Shown here in pieces: positions 35,736-44,260 of a stretch of 64,000 bases of DNA (its first letter is position 1; each line of letters starts with the position of its first letter). The DNA comes from JAQWRV01 sp045564915 (GTDB lineage: Bacteria > Pseudomonadota > Alphaproteobacteria > Rhodospirillales > Rhodospirillaceae). A program made the position numbers and the translations under genes. The notes under the pieces are model-generated. The model did no database searches. It worked only from the letters and a program-made list of their open reading frames with translations, and was not told the origin of the DNA. The stretch covers positions 62,001 to 126,000 of the forward strand of contig JBJLGL010000012.1 in the NCBI GenBank assembly GCA_045564915.1, read 5' to 3'.

Positions 35736-36605
35736 TCAGCGAGACCCAGGTAAATCGCTAAAAAAGCGGAAAAACTCTGAATCTGGGCTCAAAACCATGG
35801 TCGTACTATCTCCAAGCGACTCACGGTAGGCTTCCATGGAACGCAAGAATGCGTAAAACTCTGGGTCTTGGCCATGGGCGCTATTCAATATTGATCTGCT
35901 TTCCGCCTCCCCCTCACCGATAGAGATCTGAGCTTGCCGCTCTGCTTCTGCGATTATGACAGTGCGTTCTCTATCTGCTTCCGCTTCCATACGAGATTTT
36001 GCCTCCTGGCCCTGACCTCTTAAGAGAGCAGCCTGCGCAATCCGTTCTGACCGCATACGATTATAAACCGATTGACTGGTTTCTATTGGCAAATCGGTTC
36101 TGCCAATACGCACATCCACGACCTCGACTCCAAACTCAGGCGCACGCCGACTTATCCCACGAGAAATTTCCTGCATCACCTCAACACGCTTGACAGTGAG
36201 CAGGTCAGCCAATTGAGCTTGGCCAAGAGCGTCTCGAACGCTACCATTCAGGATCGTACCAAAGCGATCGCGGAAACCGATTTCAGTACGCACTGTTTGA
36301 TAAAACTTGAGAGGGTCAACGATTCGGTATCGTGCAAAGGCATCCACAATGATTCGTAATTGGTTCACCAACGGCATTTCCTGAGCAGGCGGATCAATAT
36401 CCAAAACTCTATTATCGTAAAACAGTACGTTCTGTATGAAGGGCATTTTGAACTGTAGGCCCGGATCCTCTATCACCCGTTTTGGCTCACCCAATTGCAG
36501 AACAATAGCCTGTTGGGTCTGATGCACAGTGAAAAGAGTGCTCATTAAAGTCAAAGCTGCCAAAAAGATAATGGCGCCTAGCATCAATAATTTACCAGTA
36601 CTCAT
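35736..36605 (-). CDS. hflC: HflC, SPFH-domain protease modulator
   Basis: Partner of HflK in the inner-membrane complex that encloses and modulates FtsH. One N-terminal membrane segment (LMLGAIIFLAALTLMSTLF, residues 7-25), then the SPFH/band-7 domain beginning QTQQAIVLQLGEPKRV-like VHQTQQAIVLQLGEP, and a coiled-coil region (EAKSRMEAEADRERTVIIAE). 289 residues. Its ATG overlaps the hflK stop by 4 nt, so the two are coupled. Confidence 0.96.
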   Translation of the reverse strand: MSTGKLLMLGAIIFLAALTLMSTLFTVHQTQQAIVLQLGEPKRVIEDPGLQFKMPFIQNVLFYDNRVLDIDPPAQEMPLVNQLRIIVDAFARYRIVDPLKFYQTVRTEIGFRDRFGTILNGSVRDALGQAQLADLLTVKRVEVMQEISRGISRRAPEFGVEVVDVRIGRTDLPIETSQSVYNRMRSERIAQAALLRGQGQEAKSRMEAEADRERTVIIAEAERQAQISIGEGEAESRSILNSAHGQDPEFYAFLRSMEAYRESLGDSTTMVLSPDSEFFRFFSDLPGSR

Positions 36606-37747
36606 TGGTTGCCTCCTCTAGCTGAGCCACGCTGTAGTTCATTCAAGGGTAGATAGGGGACCACGCCCTGCCCTTCCCCACCTTCATCAAGGATAAATTT
36701 CTCCGATTTGCCGAAAATTTCCTGCATTGCTTCAAGATACAGGCGTCGAGAGGTAACGTTCTTATTCCCTTTATAGGTTTCGTAGAAATCATTAAAGCGC
36801 TGAGCTTGGCCTTGTGATTCCCTAATTTGTCTTTCTTTTTGCGCCATAGCGTTTTCCGTCATACGAGCTGCTTCACCAGCTGCGCGAGGTACAATATCGT
36901 TACGATAAGCAAGTGCCTCGTTTCGAAGACGCTCCTGGTCCTGATTAGCGCGTTGAACGTCATTGAATGCATCAATCACTTCTGGAGGAGGATTAGCACC
37001 CTGCACGCGGATTTCCAAAATACTGATACCCGATTCATAGGTATCAAGAATGTCTTGTAGAACTGTCTGAGCTCTTTGCCCAACGATTTCCCGACCATCT
37101 GTTGTAACAAAGTCTAAAGTATTCTGGCCTACGACCTCGCGCATTGCACTTTCCGCAGCAAGCTTAACTGTCTGCTCGGGAGAACGAATATTAAATAGAA
37201 ATTCTCCGGCTTCACGTATGCGCCACTGAACTACAAAATCGACATCAACTATATTTTCATCGCCGGTCAGCATCAGGCTTTCAGCAGGCACATCACGCAC
37301 ATTTGTAGTGTTTGGTACCCCCCTAAAACCAATTGTGATTTGATTGGTCAGCGTTACTTTTGGGGTTTGCACCTCGCCGATTGGTGCCGGGAACCAGTAA
37401 TTCAGCCCAGGTTCTGTAGTTTTTGCATAGCGCCCGAATAGTAGCTCAACACCCTGCTCATCGGGCTGGACACGGTAAAAGCCACTAATACCCCAGAAAA
37501 ACAAAACTATTGCGATTACAAATGCAAAACCGCGGCCCCCACCGCCACCAGGCAAGAAGCGCCTCACGCTATCCTGGCTTCGACGCAAGAGCTCTTCAAG
37601 ATCAGGAGGAGGACCACCGCTGCCACCGCCAGAGGGACCACCCCAAGGGTTTCTGCCGCCACCGCCGCCATTTTTACCACCATTGCCGCCCCAAGGCCCT
37701 CCTGAGCTTCCGCCCCAAGGGCCACCACCTTGTTGTTTCCAGAACAC
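36602..37747 (-). CDS. hflK: HflK, SPFH-domain protease modulator
   Basis: Inner-membrane band-7 protein forming the HflKC-FtsH supercomplex. The first 70 residues are a glycine/proline-rich tail with repeated GGPWGG and GGGGGRN segments; a membrane helix follows (FAFVIAIVLFFWGISGFY, about 75-92), then the SPFH domain (VQPDEQGVELLFGRY) and a C-terminal coiled coil. 381 residues. Divergent from mrp across a 168-nt gap. Cotranscribed with hflC. Confidence 0.96.
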   Translation of the reverse strand: MFWKQQGGGPWGGSSGGPWGGNGGKNGGGGGRNPWGGPSGGGSGGPPPDLEELLRRSQDSVRRFLPGGGGGRGFAFVIAIVLFFWGISGFYRVQPDEQGVELLFGRYAKTTEPGLNYWFPAPIGEVQTPKVTLTNQITIGFRGVPNTTNVRDVPAESLMLTGDENIVDVDFVVQWRIREAGEFLFNIRSPEQTVKLAAESAMREVVGQNTLDFVTTDGREIVGQRAQTVLQDILDTYESGISILEIRVQGANPPPEVIDAFNDVQRANQDQERLRNEALAYRNDIVPRAAGEAARMTENAMAQKERQIRESQGQAQRFNDFYETYKGNKNVTSRRLYLEAMQEIFGKSEKFILDEGGEGQGVVPYLPLNELQRGSARGGNQ

Positions 37748-37915
37748 TGGAGTATCCCTTCCTGCAGATTTAAGCCATCGAAAAAAGTCTACTACAAACT
37801 ATGCTTCCTGGCCTTATATGCCATGTATAGAGCTCGTGCAACGCGGCCCCCAGGCTAGGTTAAGAGACCGACTGTTATTTCCTATATATCGGTAACAAAT
37901 GAGGAGTTTTCAAGA

Positions 37916-39004
37916 ATGCCTAATGTGACCAAGGACCAGGTTCTTCTTGCGCTTAAGACCGTCGATTCAGGTATTAACGGGATGGATATCCTTGCGCATC
38001 AATGGATTAAAGACATCGTTGTTAAGGAAGGACATGTGTCCTTTGCTCTAGAGGTGCCAGCAAAACTCGGGCCGGAATTAGAACCTGTAAGAGCTGCTGC
38101 AGAAAAAGCCGTCTATAAACTACCTGGCGTACTATCAGTTACGGCCGGACTGACGGCAGAAAAGGAAGCTAAGCCGCAAGGCGGAAGCGGCCGCGACCGG
38201 CTAGAATTAAGTGGTATCAAGGCCATATTTGCCGTTGCTTCTGGCAAAGGCGGAGTCGGCAAATCAACAACTGCAGCAAACATTGCCCTTGCGCTGGCCA
38301 AAACCGGTAAAAGTGTCGCTCTATTTGATGCGGACATATTCGGCCCCTCAATGCCCCGCATGCTTGGCTTAGCCGGCAAAAAGCCCCATTCGGACGGAAC
38401 AAAAGTTTATCCATTAGAGAATCATGGGGTTAAGGTAATGTCGATTGGCTTTATGATTGGCGAGGACGACCCAGTCATTTGGCGCGGCCCAATGGTCATG
38501 GGAGCGCTAGAACAGATGCTCAAAGACGTTGAGTGGGGCGTTATTGACATCATGGTAGTCGATATGCCTCCGGGTACAGGCGACACCCAGCTCACTATGT
38601 CGCAGAGAGTTCCATTGGCAGGAGCTGTGATTGTATCGACGCCTCAAGACATCGCACTCATTGATGCGCGCAAAGGCCTTAACATGTTTCGCCGAGTGGA
38701 AGTGCCTATCTTAGGTATGATTGAGAATATGAGTCATTACATCTGTCCTGCCTGCGGTAATCGAGACGAAATTTTTGGATCGGGGGGTGCAAGAAAAACA
38801 TCTACAGAATTGGACGTAGATTTTCTCGGAGAGATTCCGTTAGACCTCAAGATCCGTGAAACTTCTGATAGCGGGGCCCCGATCGTGATAAAAGACCCGG
38901 ATGGCCCTCACTCTATGGCTTACATAGCGATTGCGCAAAAGATCGCAGCAAAGTTAGACTTAGGAACTGTCAAGGCAGCACCTAACATTTCGATGGAAGA
39001 TTGA
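37916..39004 (+). CDS. mrp: Mrp/ApbC-type iron-sulfur cluster carrier ATPase
   Basis: P-loop ATPase that binds and delivers Fe-S clusters. N-terminal MIP18/DUF59 domain (1-80), then the deviant Walker A GKGGVGKSTTAAN at about 110-122 and the cluster-binding C277-x-x-C280 in YICPACGN. DMPPGTGD is the Walker B-like motif. 362 residues. GAGGAG lies about 10 nt before the ATG. Its placement between hflK and folA may be local; the class I fumarase 2.5 kb away is one possible Fe-S client. Confidence 0.95.
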   Translation: MPNVTKDQVLLALKTVDSGINGMDILAHQWIKDIVVKEGHVSFALEVPAKLGPELEPVRAAAEKAVYKLPGVLSVTAGLTAEKEAKPQGGSGRDRLELSGIKAIFAVASGKGGVGKSTTAANIALALAKTGKSVALFDADIFGPSMPRMLGLAGKKPHSDGTKVYPLENHGVKVMSIGFMIGEDDPVIWRGPMVMGALEQMLKDVEWGVIDIMVVDMPPGTGDTQLTMSQRVPLAGAVIVSTPQDIALIDARKGLNMFRRVEVPILGMIENMSHYICPACGNRDEIFGSGGARKTSTELDVDFLGEIPLDLKIRETSDSGAPIVIKDPDGPHSMAYIAIAQKIAAKLDLGTVKAAPNISMED

Positions 39005-39010
39005 GACGGT

Positions 39011-39529
39011 TTACTGGCGATCGAAGACGACAAAACTAAAAGAAGGGCCGCTTTCATCATCAGGAGGCAAGCGTTCGCGTGAAACTTCCTTCCAATTATT
39101 CTTATCTGGAGCCATGAACCATGCATCGCCATCGTACCGGCGGTGTACTTCGGTAAGATAGATACGATCTGCATCATTTATCAGACGAGCATAGATTTCT
39201 GCTCCTCCGATCACCATGATTTCTTCGACACCATCCTTTTGCGCCTGAGCATTTGCCTTTTCAACAGCATCGGCAAGATCATGGCACACCAATATTCCAG
39301 CAACCTTCCAACACTTATCTCGAGTAGCTACGATATTTGTGCGGCCTTTTAAGGGCTTACCTATACTGTCATAGGTCTTTCTGCCCATGATTATGGGCTT
39401 TCCCATAGTAAGATTCTTGAAATGCTTAAGATCAGAAGATATTCGCCAAGGCAAGGCATTGTTGGCACCGATTGTGCCATTGTCTGACCGTGCCATGATT
39501 AAGCAAAGAGCTGGTTTCTGGCTAATCAT
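39011..39529 (-). CDS. folA: Dihydrofolate reductase
   Basis: Reduces dihydrofolate with NADPH. The N-terminus PALCLIMARSDNGTIGANNALPW contains the substrate and Met20-loop region (key part GTIGANNALPWRI); MGRKTYDSIGKPLKGR binds NADPH and EIMVIGGAEIY is the second cofactor motif. 172 residues. It lies 9 nt after thyA on the same strand; the pair regenerates folate used by thymidylate synthesis. Convergent with mrp (6-nt gap). Confidence 0.96.
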   Translation of the reverse strand: MISQKPALCLIMARSDNGTIGANNALPWRISSDLKHFKNLTMGKPIIMGRKTYDSIGKPLKGRTNIVATRDKCWKVAGILVCHDLADAVEKANAQAQKDGVEEIMVIGGAEIYARLINDADRIYLTEVHRRYDGDAWFMAPDKNNWKEVSRERLPPDDESGPSFSFVVFDRQ

Positions 39530-39538
39530 TCTGCCGAA

Positions 39539-40333
39539 TTAAACCGCAACTGGAGCAGAAATATGGGGGTACGGATCATACTCTCGCAAAGAAAAATCAT
39601 CGTAATCAAATGAGAATAAGTCTTGCACTTTGCTATTTAGAATCATGTACGGAAGTGGCCGGGGTTCCCGCTCCAATTGTTTACGCGCCTGCAGTATATG
39701 ATTGGAGTATAGGTGCACATCACCAAAAGTGTGCACAAAATCACCAAGTTTGAGACCGGTGACTTGCGCAATCATAATAGTCAGTAAAGCGTAGGACGCG
39801 ATGTTAAAAGGAACACCAAGAAATAAATCTGCGCTCCGCTGATATAGCTGACAAGACAGGCGCCTATCAACAACATAGAACTGAAACAGGCAATGACAGG
39901 GAGGTAGTGCCATTGAGTCCACATCTGCAGGATTCCAAGCGCTTACGATATGCCGGCGTGAATCTGGATTATTCTTAAGACTATCAAGAATACGCTGTAT
40001 CTGATCAATTGATTCACCTTTAGGACAAGGCCAAGATCGCCATTGGTAACCATACACCGGGCCAAGATTGCCATTCTTGTCCGCCCATTCGTCCCAAATG
40101 GAAACATTGTGATCACGTAGGTACTGGATATTTGTTTCCCCTCTCAGGAACCACAAAAGCTCATAAATGATGGATCTAAGATGGAGTTTCTTGGTGGTAA
40201 TGGCTGGAAAGCCCTCAGAGAGATCAAACCGCATTTGATGACCGAAGACAGATAACGTTCCGGTACCAGTGCGGTCTCCTTTTTGCACCCCGTTTTCAAG
40301 AACGTTTGCCATTAGATCAAGATATTGTCGCAT
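39539..40333 (-). CDS. thyA: Thymidylate synthase ThyA
   Basis: Makes dTMP from dUMP using methylene-tetrahydrofolate. The nucleophile is C146 in LPPCHCLFQFY, at the same position as in E. coli; RTGTGTLSVFGHQMRF is the phosphate-binding N-terminal motif, and YQRSADLFLGVPFNIA the dUMP site. 264 residues, identical in length to the E. coli enzyme. Heads the thyA-folA unit and is divergent from ssrA. Confidence 0.97.
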   Translation of the reverse strand: MRQYLDLMANVLENGVQKGDRTGTGTLSVFGHQMRFDLSEGFPAITTKKLHLRSIIYELLWFLRGETNIQYLRDHNVSIWDEWADKNGNLGPVYGYQWRSWPCPKGESIDQIQRILDSLKNNPDSRRHIVSAWNPADVDSMALPPCHCLFQFYVVDRRLSCQLYQRSADLFLGVPFNIASYALLTIMIAQVTGLKLGDFVHTFGDVHLYSNHILQARKQLEREPRPLPYMILNSKVQDLFSFDYDDFSLREYDPYPHISAPVAV

Positions 40334-40415
40334 ACCCTATTTATAGACGCGCTATCGCAGGGAACAAGAGGTGGAAAAATATTAAACTGTCATTTCAATT
40401 TATTTCCAATGACTT

Positions 40416-40421
40416 TATATT
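40416..40421 (+). promoter_or_regulatory. Candidate -10 box for ssrA
   Basis: TATATT at 40416-40421 would place transcription start close to 40428, where the UUCG hairpin that begins the tmRNA acceptor piece starts. A matching -35 near 40393-40398 (TTTCAA) is weak. Confidence 0.4.
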
Positions 40422-40427
40422 GGTTAA

Positions 40428-40735
40428 GTCGCTTCGGCGACTATGGCGCTAAACCTGCTGTGGAATAAGCGTTGTGGACCCGGGGGCAGTACCCGGCGCC
40501 TCCACCAAATTGAGCTGTTTATCCCTAAGTTCTAGATGCTTATGGGGGCGAAATAGGATCGACACGCGTGGTAAAGATAGTAGCTGTTCTCGGTATGGTA
40601 CCACCGATATCGGGCCACTTTGAAAAGTGCCAACGACAACGTTGAGTACGCCGCTGCCGCTTAATTGCCGGTAAGCGCGGTTCGGGAGGCACCGGGCAAC
40701 AGAAGCCTCCCACTTTAACTAAAATTGCCTCCGAC
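40428..40735 (+). ncRNA. ssrA: tmRNA, circularly permuted two-piece alphaproteobacterial form
   Basis: Rescues stalled ribosomes by trans-translation. The acceptor piece comes first: a GTCGC-TTCG-GCGAC hairpin at 40428-40441, a T-arm CCGGG/CCCGG, then the acceptor strand CGCCTCC and ACCA ending at 40507 (80 nt from 40428). After a 36-nt intervening segment the coding piece starts with GGGGGCG at 40544-40550, which pairs fully with CGCCTCC and includes the G3-U70 wobble that specifies alanine. The tag frame at 40629-40664 encodes ANDNVEYAAAA and TAA. Pseudoknot-like GGGAGGC/GCCTCCC stems follow at 40684-40711. The exact 3' end is approximate. sspB follows immediately. Confidence 0.94.
40629..40664 (+). 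other. tmRNA proteolysis-tag reading frame
   Basis: GCC AAC GAC AAC GTT GAG TAC GCC GCT GCC GCT TAA encodes ANDNVEYAAAA; with the charged alanine the tag is AANDNVEYAAAA (12 residues). The AANDN head is the part recognised by alpha-type SspB; the hydrophobic all-alanine tail serves ClpX. Confidence 0.9.
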
Positions 40736-40844
40736 TCGGTTGAGACATGATATAAAACCCAAAAATCGACCGTCAGCCATTGAACACTGGCTGAGTGCCA
40801 GCCAAAATAGGGGACAGAGTTAGGCCAATTAAAAAGTTAAGATT

Positions 40845-41414
40845 GTGAACAAAGAGAATGTAACATCGCTAAGCTACGAACGCATGGTCGAAGATGCCTT
40901 GCGTGGTGTATTGCGACGAGCCCTTGAAATAACAGAAGAGCGCGGCCTGCCCGGTAAACACCATTTTTATGTCACCTTCGAAACTACACATGCTGGCGTG
41001 CGCATAGCTGAATCTTTGCGGGTCATGCATCCCAGCGAGATGACCATTGTTTTGCAACATCAATTTCGGGACTTATGTGTTGAGAAAGATTCCTTTGATA
41101 TTACTCTAACCTTTAGCGGTGTTAGCCAGCGGCTCCATATCCCCTTTGCCGCCGTAACCGCCTTTGCTGATCCACACGCCAAGTTCGGACTTCAATTCCA
41201 CGTCGAGTTTGAAGATGCGGATGTTGAAGAGTACTATGAGAGTGAATTTGAAAATGAAGATGATTACGAAATGCCAGCCGTTGACAACGTTGTAGTAACG
41301 CAGCGGCTTAATACCGAGCGGTTGGCACGGAATGAGACGAGTGAAGAAACCGATCTGGATCCAGAAAATGACGCAGGAAAAGTTGTCACTCTGGATAAGT
41401 TCAGAAAGAAATAA
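40845..41414 (+). CDS. sspB: SspB family ClpXP adaptor
   Basis: Adaptor that tethers ssrA-tagged proteins to ClpXP. The substrate-binding domain spans about residues 10-130 (EDALRGVLRRALEI, YVTFETTHAGVRI, SEMTIVLQHQF, LTFSGVSQRLHIPFAAVTAFADPHAKFGLQF); an acidic linker follows, and the C-terminus VVTLDKFRKK is the ClpX-binding XB motif. 189 residues, GTG start. It lies 110 nt after the tmRNA gene whose tag it should recognise. An intrinsic-terminator-like hairpin begins right after its stop codon. Confidence 0.95.
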   Translation: MNKENVTSLSYERMVEDALRGVLRRALEITEERGLPGKHHFYVTFETTHAGVRIAESLRVMHPSEMTIVLQHQFRDLCVEKDSFDITLTFSGVSQRLHIPFAAVTAFADPHAKFGLQFHVEFEDADVEEYYESEFENEDDYEMPAVDNVVVTQRLNTERLARNETSEETDLDPENDAGKVVTLDKFRKK

Positions 41415-41449
41415 GGTGCCTTGACCTGATCAAGGCGCCGTGCCTTTTT
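41415..41449 (+). terminator. Stem-loop with T-run between sspB and fumarase; terminator or attenuator
   Basis: GGTGCCTTGA at 41415-41424 pairs with TCAAGGCGCC at 41430-41439 (one G-U, 5-nt loop CCTGA), then GTGCC and TTTTT. Five unpaired bases separate stem and T-run, which would weaken termination; an alternative, mutually exclusive hairpin AAGGC/GCCTT (41432-41446) abuts the T-run. Only 17 nt lie between the T-run and the fumarase ATG. Confidence 0.65.
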
Positions 41450-41466
41450 AAAGAGGACGCTGGGCC

Positions 41467-43077
41467 ATGCTTGACGCTGCCTTCTCCGACATGTTTCCGC
41501 TAGGTAAAGATTCTACACCTTACCGTAAGCTAAGTAGTGATGGCGTTGCAGTGGATACTTTCCGTGGAGAAAAAATTTTAGTCATTGAACAAAGCGCCTT
41601 GACCGCATTGACCGCCGAGGCGTTTAAAGATGTATCACACCTGCTACGTCCCGGGCATCTGTCACAGCTACGTGCAATAATCGATGACTCGGAAGCATCA
41701 CATAATGACCGTTTTGTAGCTTTTGAACTTCTTAAGAATGCTAATATTGCATCTGGAATGATTTTGCCCATGTGCCAAGACACTGGTACAGCAATCATAA
41801 TGGGGAAAAAAGGTCAGAGCGTTTGGACTGGTGGTGGAGATGAAGCTGCTATTTCTGCAGGCGTTGCTAAAGCCTACACGAAACTGAATTTACGGTATTC
41901 TCAACTCTCACCTATTTCTTTGTTCGATGAAAAGAATACAGGGAATAATCTACCTGCACAGATTGATCTCTATGCGACACACGGGAACCTCTATAAATTT
42001 CTTTTTATGGCTAAAGGTGGAGGATCAGCTAACAAAACTTTCCTTTACCAAAAAAGCAAAGCAATACTTAATCCAGATGGCCTGCGGGATTTCTTCAGGA
42101 CCGAAATAAAGACCCTAGGCACCTCTGCCTGCCCCCCCTATCACCTTGCCATTGTTATCGGTGGAACATCAGCTGAGGCTAATCTAAAAACGGTCAAGCT
42201 GGCATCAGCACACTATCTTGATGACTTACCGACCTACGGAGGTGAGCATGGTCAGGCATTTCGGGATATAGAAATAGAAGCCCAGGTCCTTGAGATTACA
42301 CGTAAAATAGGGATTGGGGCCCAATTTGGCGGTAAATATTTTTGTCATGACGTGCGCGTCATCCGCTTGCCAAGGCATGGCGCATCATGCCCTGTTGGCA
42401 TCGGTGTTTCCTGTTCCGCTGACCGGCAAATCATAGGTAAGATCACGGCAGAAGGCATCTTCCTTGAAAAGATGGAAAAGAATCCCGCTAAATACATGCC
42501 TGATGTGAAGGAAGATAAACTACCAGGGAATGCGATCAATATTGACCTCACACAACCCATGGACAAAATCTGTTCGGAACTTTCAAAACATCCGATCAAG
42601 ACCCGTATTTCGTTGACTGGTCCAATGATAGTGGCCCGTGATATTGCCCACGCGAAAATGAAGGAGCGGTTAGATTCAGGACAGGGTCTACCCGATTACA
42701 TGAAAAATCACCCTGTATATTACGCAGGACCAGCCAAAACACCCGACGGTATGGCATCTGGATCTTTCGGTCCCACAACGGCAGGACGTATGGATTCGTA
42801 TGTGGACATGATGCAAGCTGCCGGTGGATCTTTGGTAATGCTGGCCAAAGGCAACCGTTCCAAACAAGTAACGGAAGCCTGTAAAACCCACGGCGGATTC
42901 TACTTGGGGTCCATTGGTGGCGCAGCCGCAAGATTAGCAGAAAATTCAATAAAAAAGGTCGAGGTACTAGAATACCCTGAACTTGGCATGGAGGCCATTT
43001 GGCGCATTGAAGTAGAAAATTTCCCAGCCTTCATCATCATAGATGATAAAGGTAATGACTTCTTCGCTAGAATTTAG
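41467..43077 (+). CDS. fumA: Class I fumarate hydratase (Fe-S, FumA/B type)
   Basis: Oxygen-sensitive [4Fe-4S] enzyme interconverting fumarate and malate in the TCA cycle. Candidate cluster ligands are the Cys in LPMCQDTGTA, in GTSACPPYHLA and in GASCPVGIGVSC; GGTSAEANLKTVKLAS and the C-terminal GGAAARLAENSIKKVEVLEY region fit the two-domain class I enzyme. 536 residues. GAGGAC lies 9 nt before the ATG, inside the tail of the upstream hairpin. The hydrolase gene follows after 3 nt. Confidence 0.95.
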   Translation: MLDAAFSDMFPLGKDSTPYRKLSSDGVAVDTFRGEKILVIEQSALTALTAEAFKDVSHLLRPGHLSQLRAIIDDSEASHNDRFVAFELLKNANIASGMILPMCQDTGTAIIMGKKGQSVWTGGGDEAAISAGVAKAYTKLNLRYSQLSPISLFDEKNTGNNLPAQIDLYATHGNLYKFLFMAKGGGSANKTFLYQKSKAILNPDGLRDFFRTEIKTLGTSACPPYHLAIVIGGTSAEANLKTVKLASAHYLDDLPTYGGEHGQAFRDIEIEAQVLEITRKIGIGAQFGGKYFCHDVRVIRLPRHGASCPVGIGVSCSADRQIIGKITAEGIFLEKMEKNPAKYMPDVKEDKLPGNAINIDLTQPMDKICSELSKHPIKTRISLTGPMIVARDIAHAKMKERLDSGQGLPDYMKNHPVYYAGPAKTPDGMASGSFGPTTAGRMDSYVDMMQAAGGSLVMLAKGNRSKQVTEACKTHGGFYLGSIGGAAARLAENSIKKVEVLEYPELGMEAIWRIEVENFPAFIIIDDKGNDFFARI

Positions 43078-43080
43078 TTT

Positions 43081-43704
43081 GTGTCACTGCCTTATTTACT
43101 AATTGATAGCCCGAAATCTTATACCCTTACAGTCGCGCTTGCACATGGCGCAGGCGCACCGATGGATTCTGAATTCATGGCCTTTTTCGCTACAGGATTG
43201 GCGACACGCGGATACCGTACTGTGCGGTTTGAATTTCCTTATATGGCGGAACGGCGAGTAAACGGAAAAAAACGTCCGCCGGACCGACAGCCCAAACTTA
43301 TGAAATCATGGCAGACTATCATTAATGAAATCGGACCCGACTCTTTGGTCATTGGCGGTAAGTCGATGGGAGGTCGTATAGCCACGCTTATAGCAGACTC
43401 CTGCAATGTCATGGGTGTTATAGCATTGGGCTATCCTTTTCTTAGTGCAGGAAAGAGAGATAAGAGCCGTCTTGAACATCTCAAGGATATCCTAACACCG
43501 ACACTCATATGCCAGGGTACGCGTGACCCGATGGGGTCATTTGATGCTATTTCAAGAATAACCTTATCACATCGCATCCAGTATCATTGGTCAGAAAATG
43601 GAGACCATTCTCTAAAGCCTGGTAAGAAGTCGGGCCGTACAACAGAGCAAAATTGGATGGCAGCTTTGAATGCCTGCGATAATTTTCTGCATCGCTTGAG
43701 CTAG
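43081..43704 (+). CDS. Alpha/beta hydrolase, KANL3/Tex30-like
   Basis: Small cytoplasmic alpha/beta hydrolase. Oxyanion-type motif AHGAGAPMDS at 21-30, nucleophile elbow GGKSMGGR with S95, acid D149 in QGTRDP and H176 in GDHSLKP, so the triad is complete. 207 residues, GTG start 3 nt after the fumarase stop codon, hence cotranscribed. The substrate is not known for this family; the fumarase link gives no clear hint. Confidence 0.85.
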   Translation: MSLPYLLIDSPKSYTLTVALAHGAGAPMDSEFMAFFATGLATRGYRTVRFEFPYMAERRVNGKKRPPDRQPKLMKSWQTIINEIGPDSLVIGGKSMGGRIATLIADSCNVMGVIALGYPFLSAGKRDKSRLEHLKDILTPTLICQGTRDPMGSFDAISRITLSHRIQYHWSENGDHSLKPGKKSGRTTEQNWMAALNACDNFLHRLS

Positions 43705-43959
43705 TTATTCACTAGTTTTATCGCCTACCATGTAGATATTTCGCAAACCATAGGAACTATCGGAGTAAGCCTGTATGTGTTTGTCTACGTCACAGCATTG
43801 TCCACCCAGATCAGCGGCAATAAGGTAGCGAAGCACCTCAATAGTGTTACCTAAATAAATGTCAGAACAGGAAGCCTTGCAATTGCTACATTCATCTCAA
43901 GATACTGTTGGCCTTCACAATATTTCATCATATATGCCAAGTCAGTACGGCTAATAGTT

Positions 43960-44196
43960 ATGGGGTCCATTGTAAAAAGGTCTGTGTCTATCAATGGTCA
44001 TCTCACTAGTGTTTCCATGGAGCAGGAATTCTGGGATGCTCTAAAGGGCCTTGCAAGACATAAGGGTCTATCTTTACAAGCCTTGATAGCAGAAATTGAC
44101 CAATCACGCTCTGGAGGCCTATCGAGCGCTCTCCGCGTCTACGTTCTGCAATCTATAGAAGCAAGATTAAAGCGAGAGAGTATCGTGGTTTCGTAA
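43960..44196 (+). CDS. Ribbon-helix-helix protein, putative DNA-binding regulator
   Basis: 78-residue protein with an Arc/MetJ-like fold of the RHH_4 type: N-terminal strand VKRSVSINGHLTSVSM followed by two helices (EFWDALKGLARHKG and LSLQALIAEIDQ), then a third region SALRVYVLQSIEAR. Such proteins dimerise and usually bind DNA as repressors. It stands alone, with no toxin partner beside it, and is convergent with the AsmA gene. Target unknown. Confidence 0.8.
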   Translation: MGSIVKRSVSINGHLTSVSMEQEFWDALKGLARHKGLSLQALIAEIDQSRSGGLSSALRVYVLQSIEARLKRESIVVS

Positions 44197-44260
44197 CGCC
44201 ATTGACCAATATCATACAAGAGGTCTGGCTAATTAGTCTAACCTAACGAATACCAATTAC

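Noticed and set aside
43705..43959. Possible tRNA or small RNA upstream of the RHH gene
   Set aside because: No acceptor stem, T-arm or terminator could be found; nothing identifiable is in this 255-nt gap.
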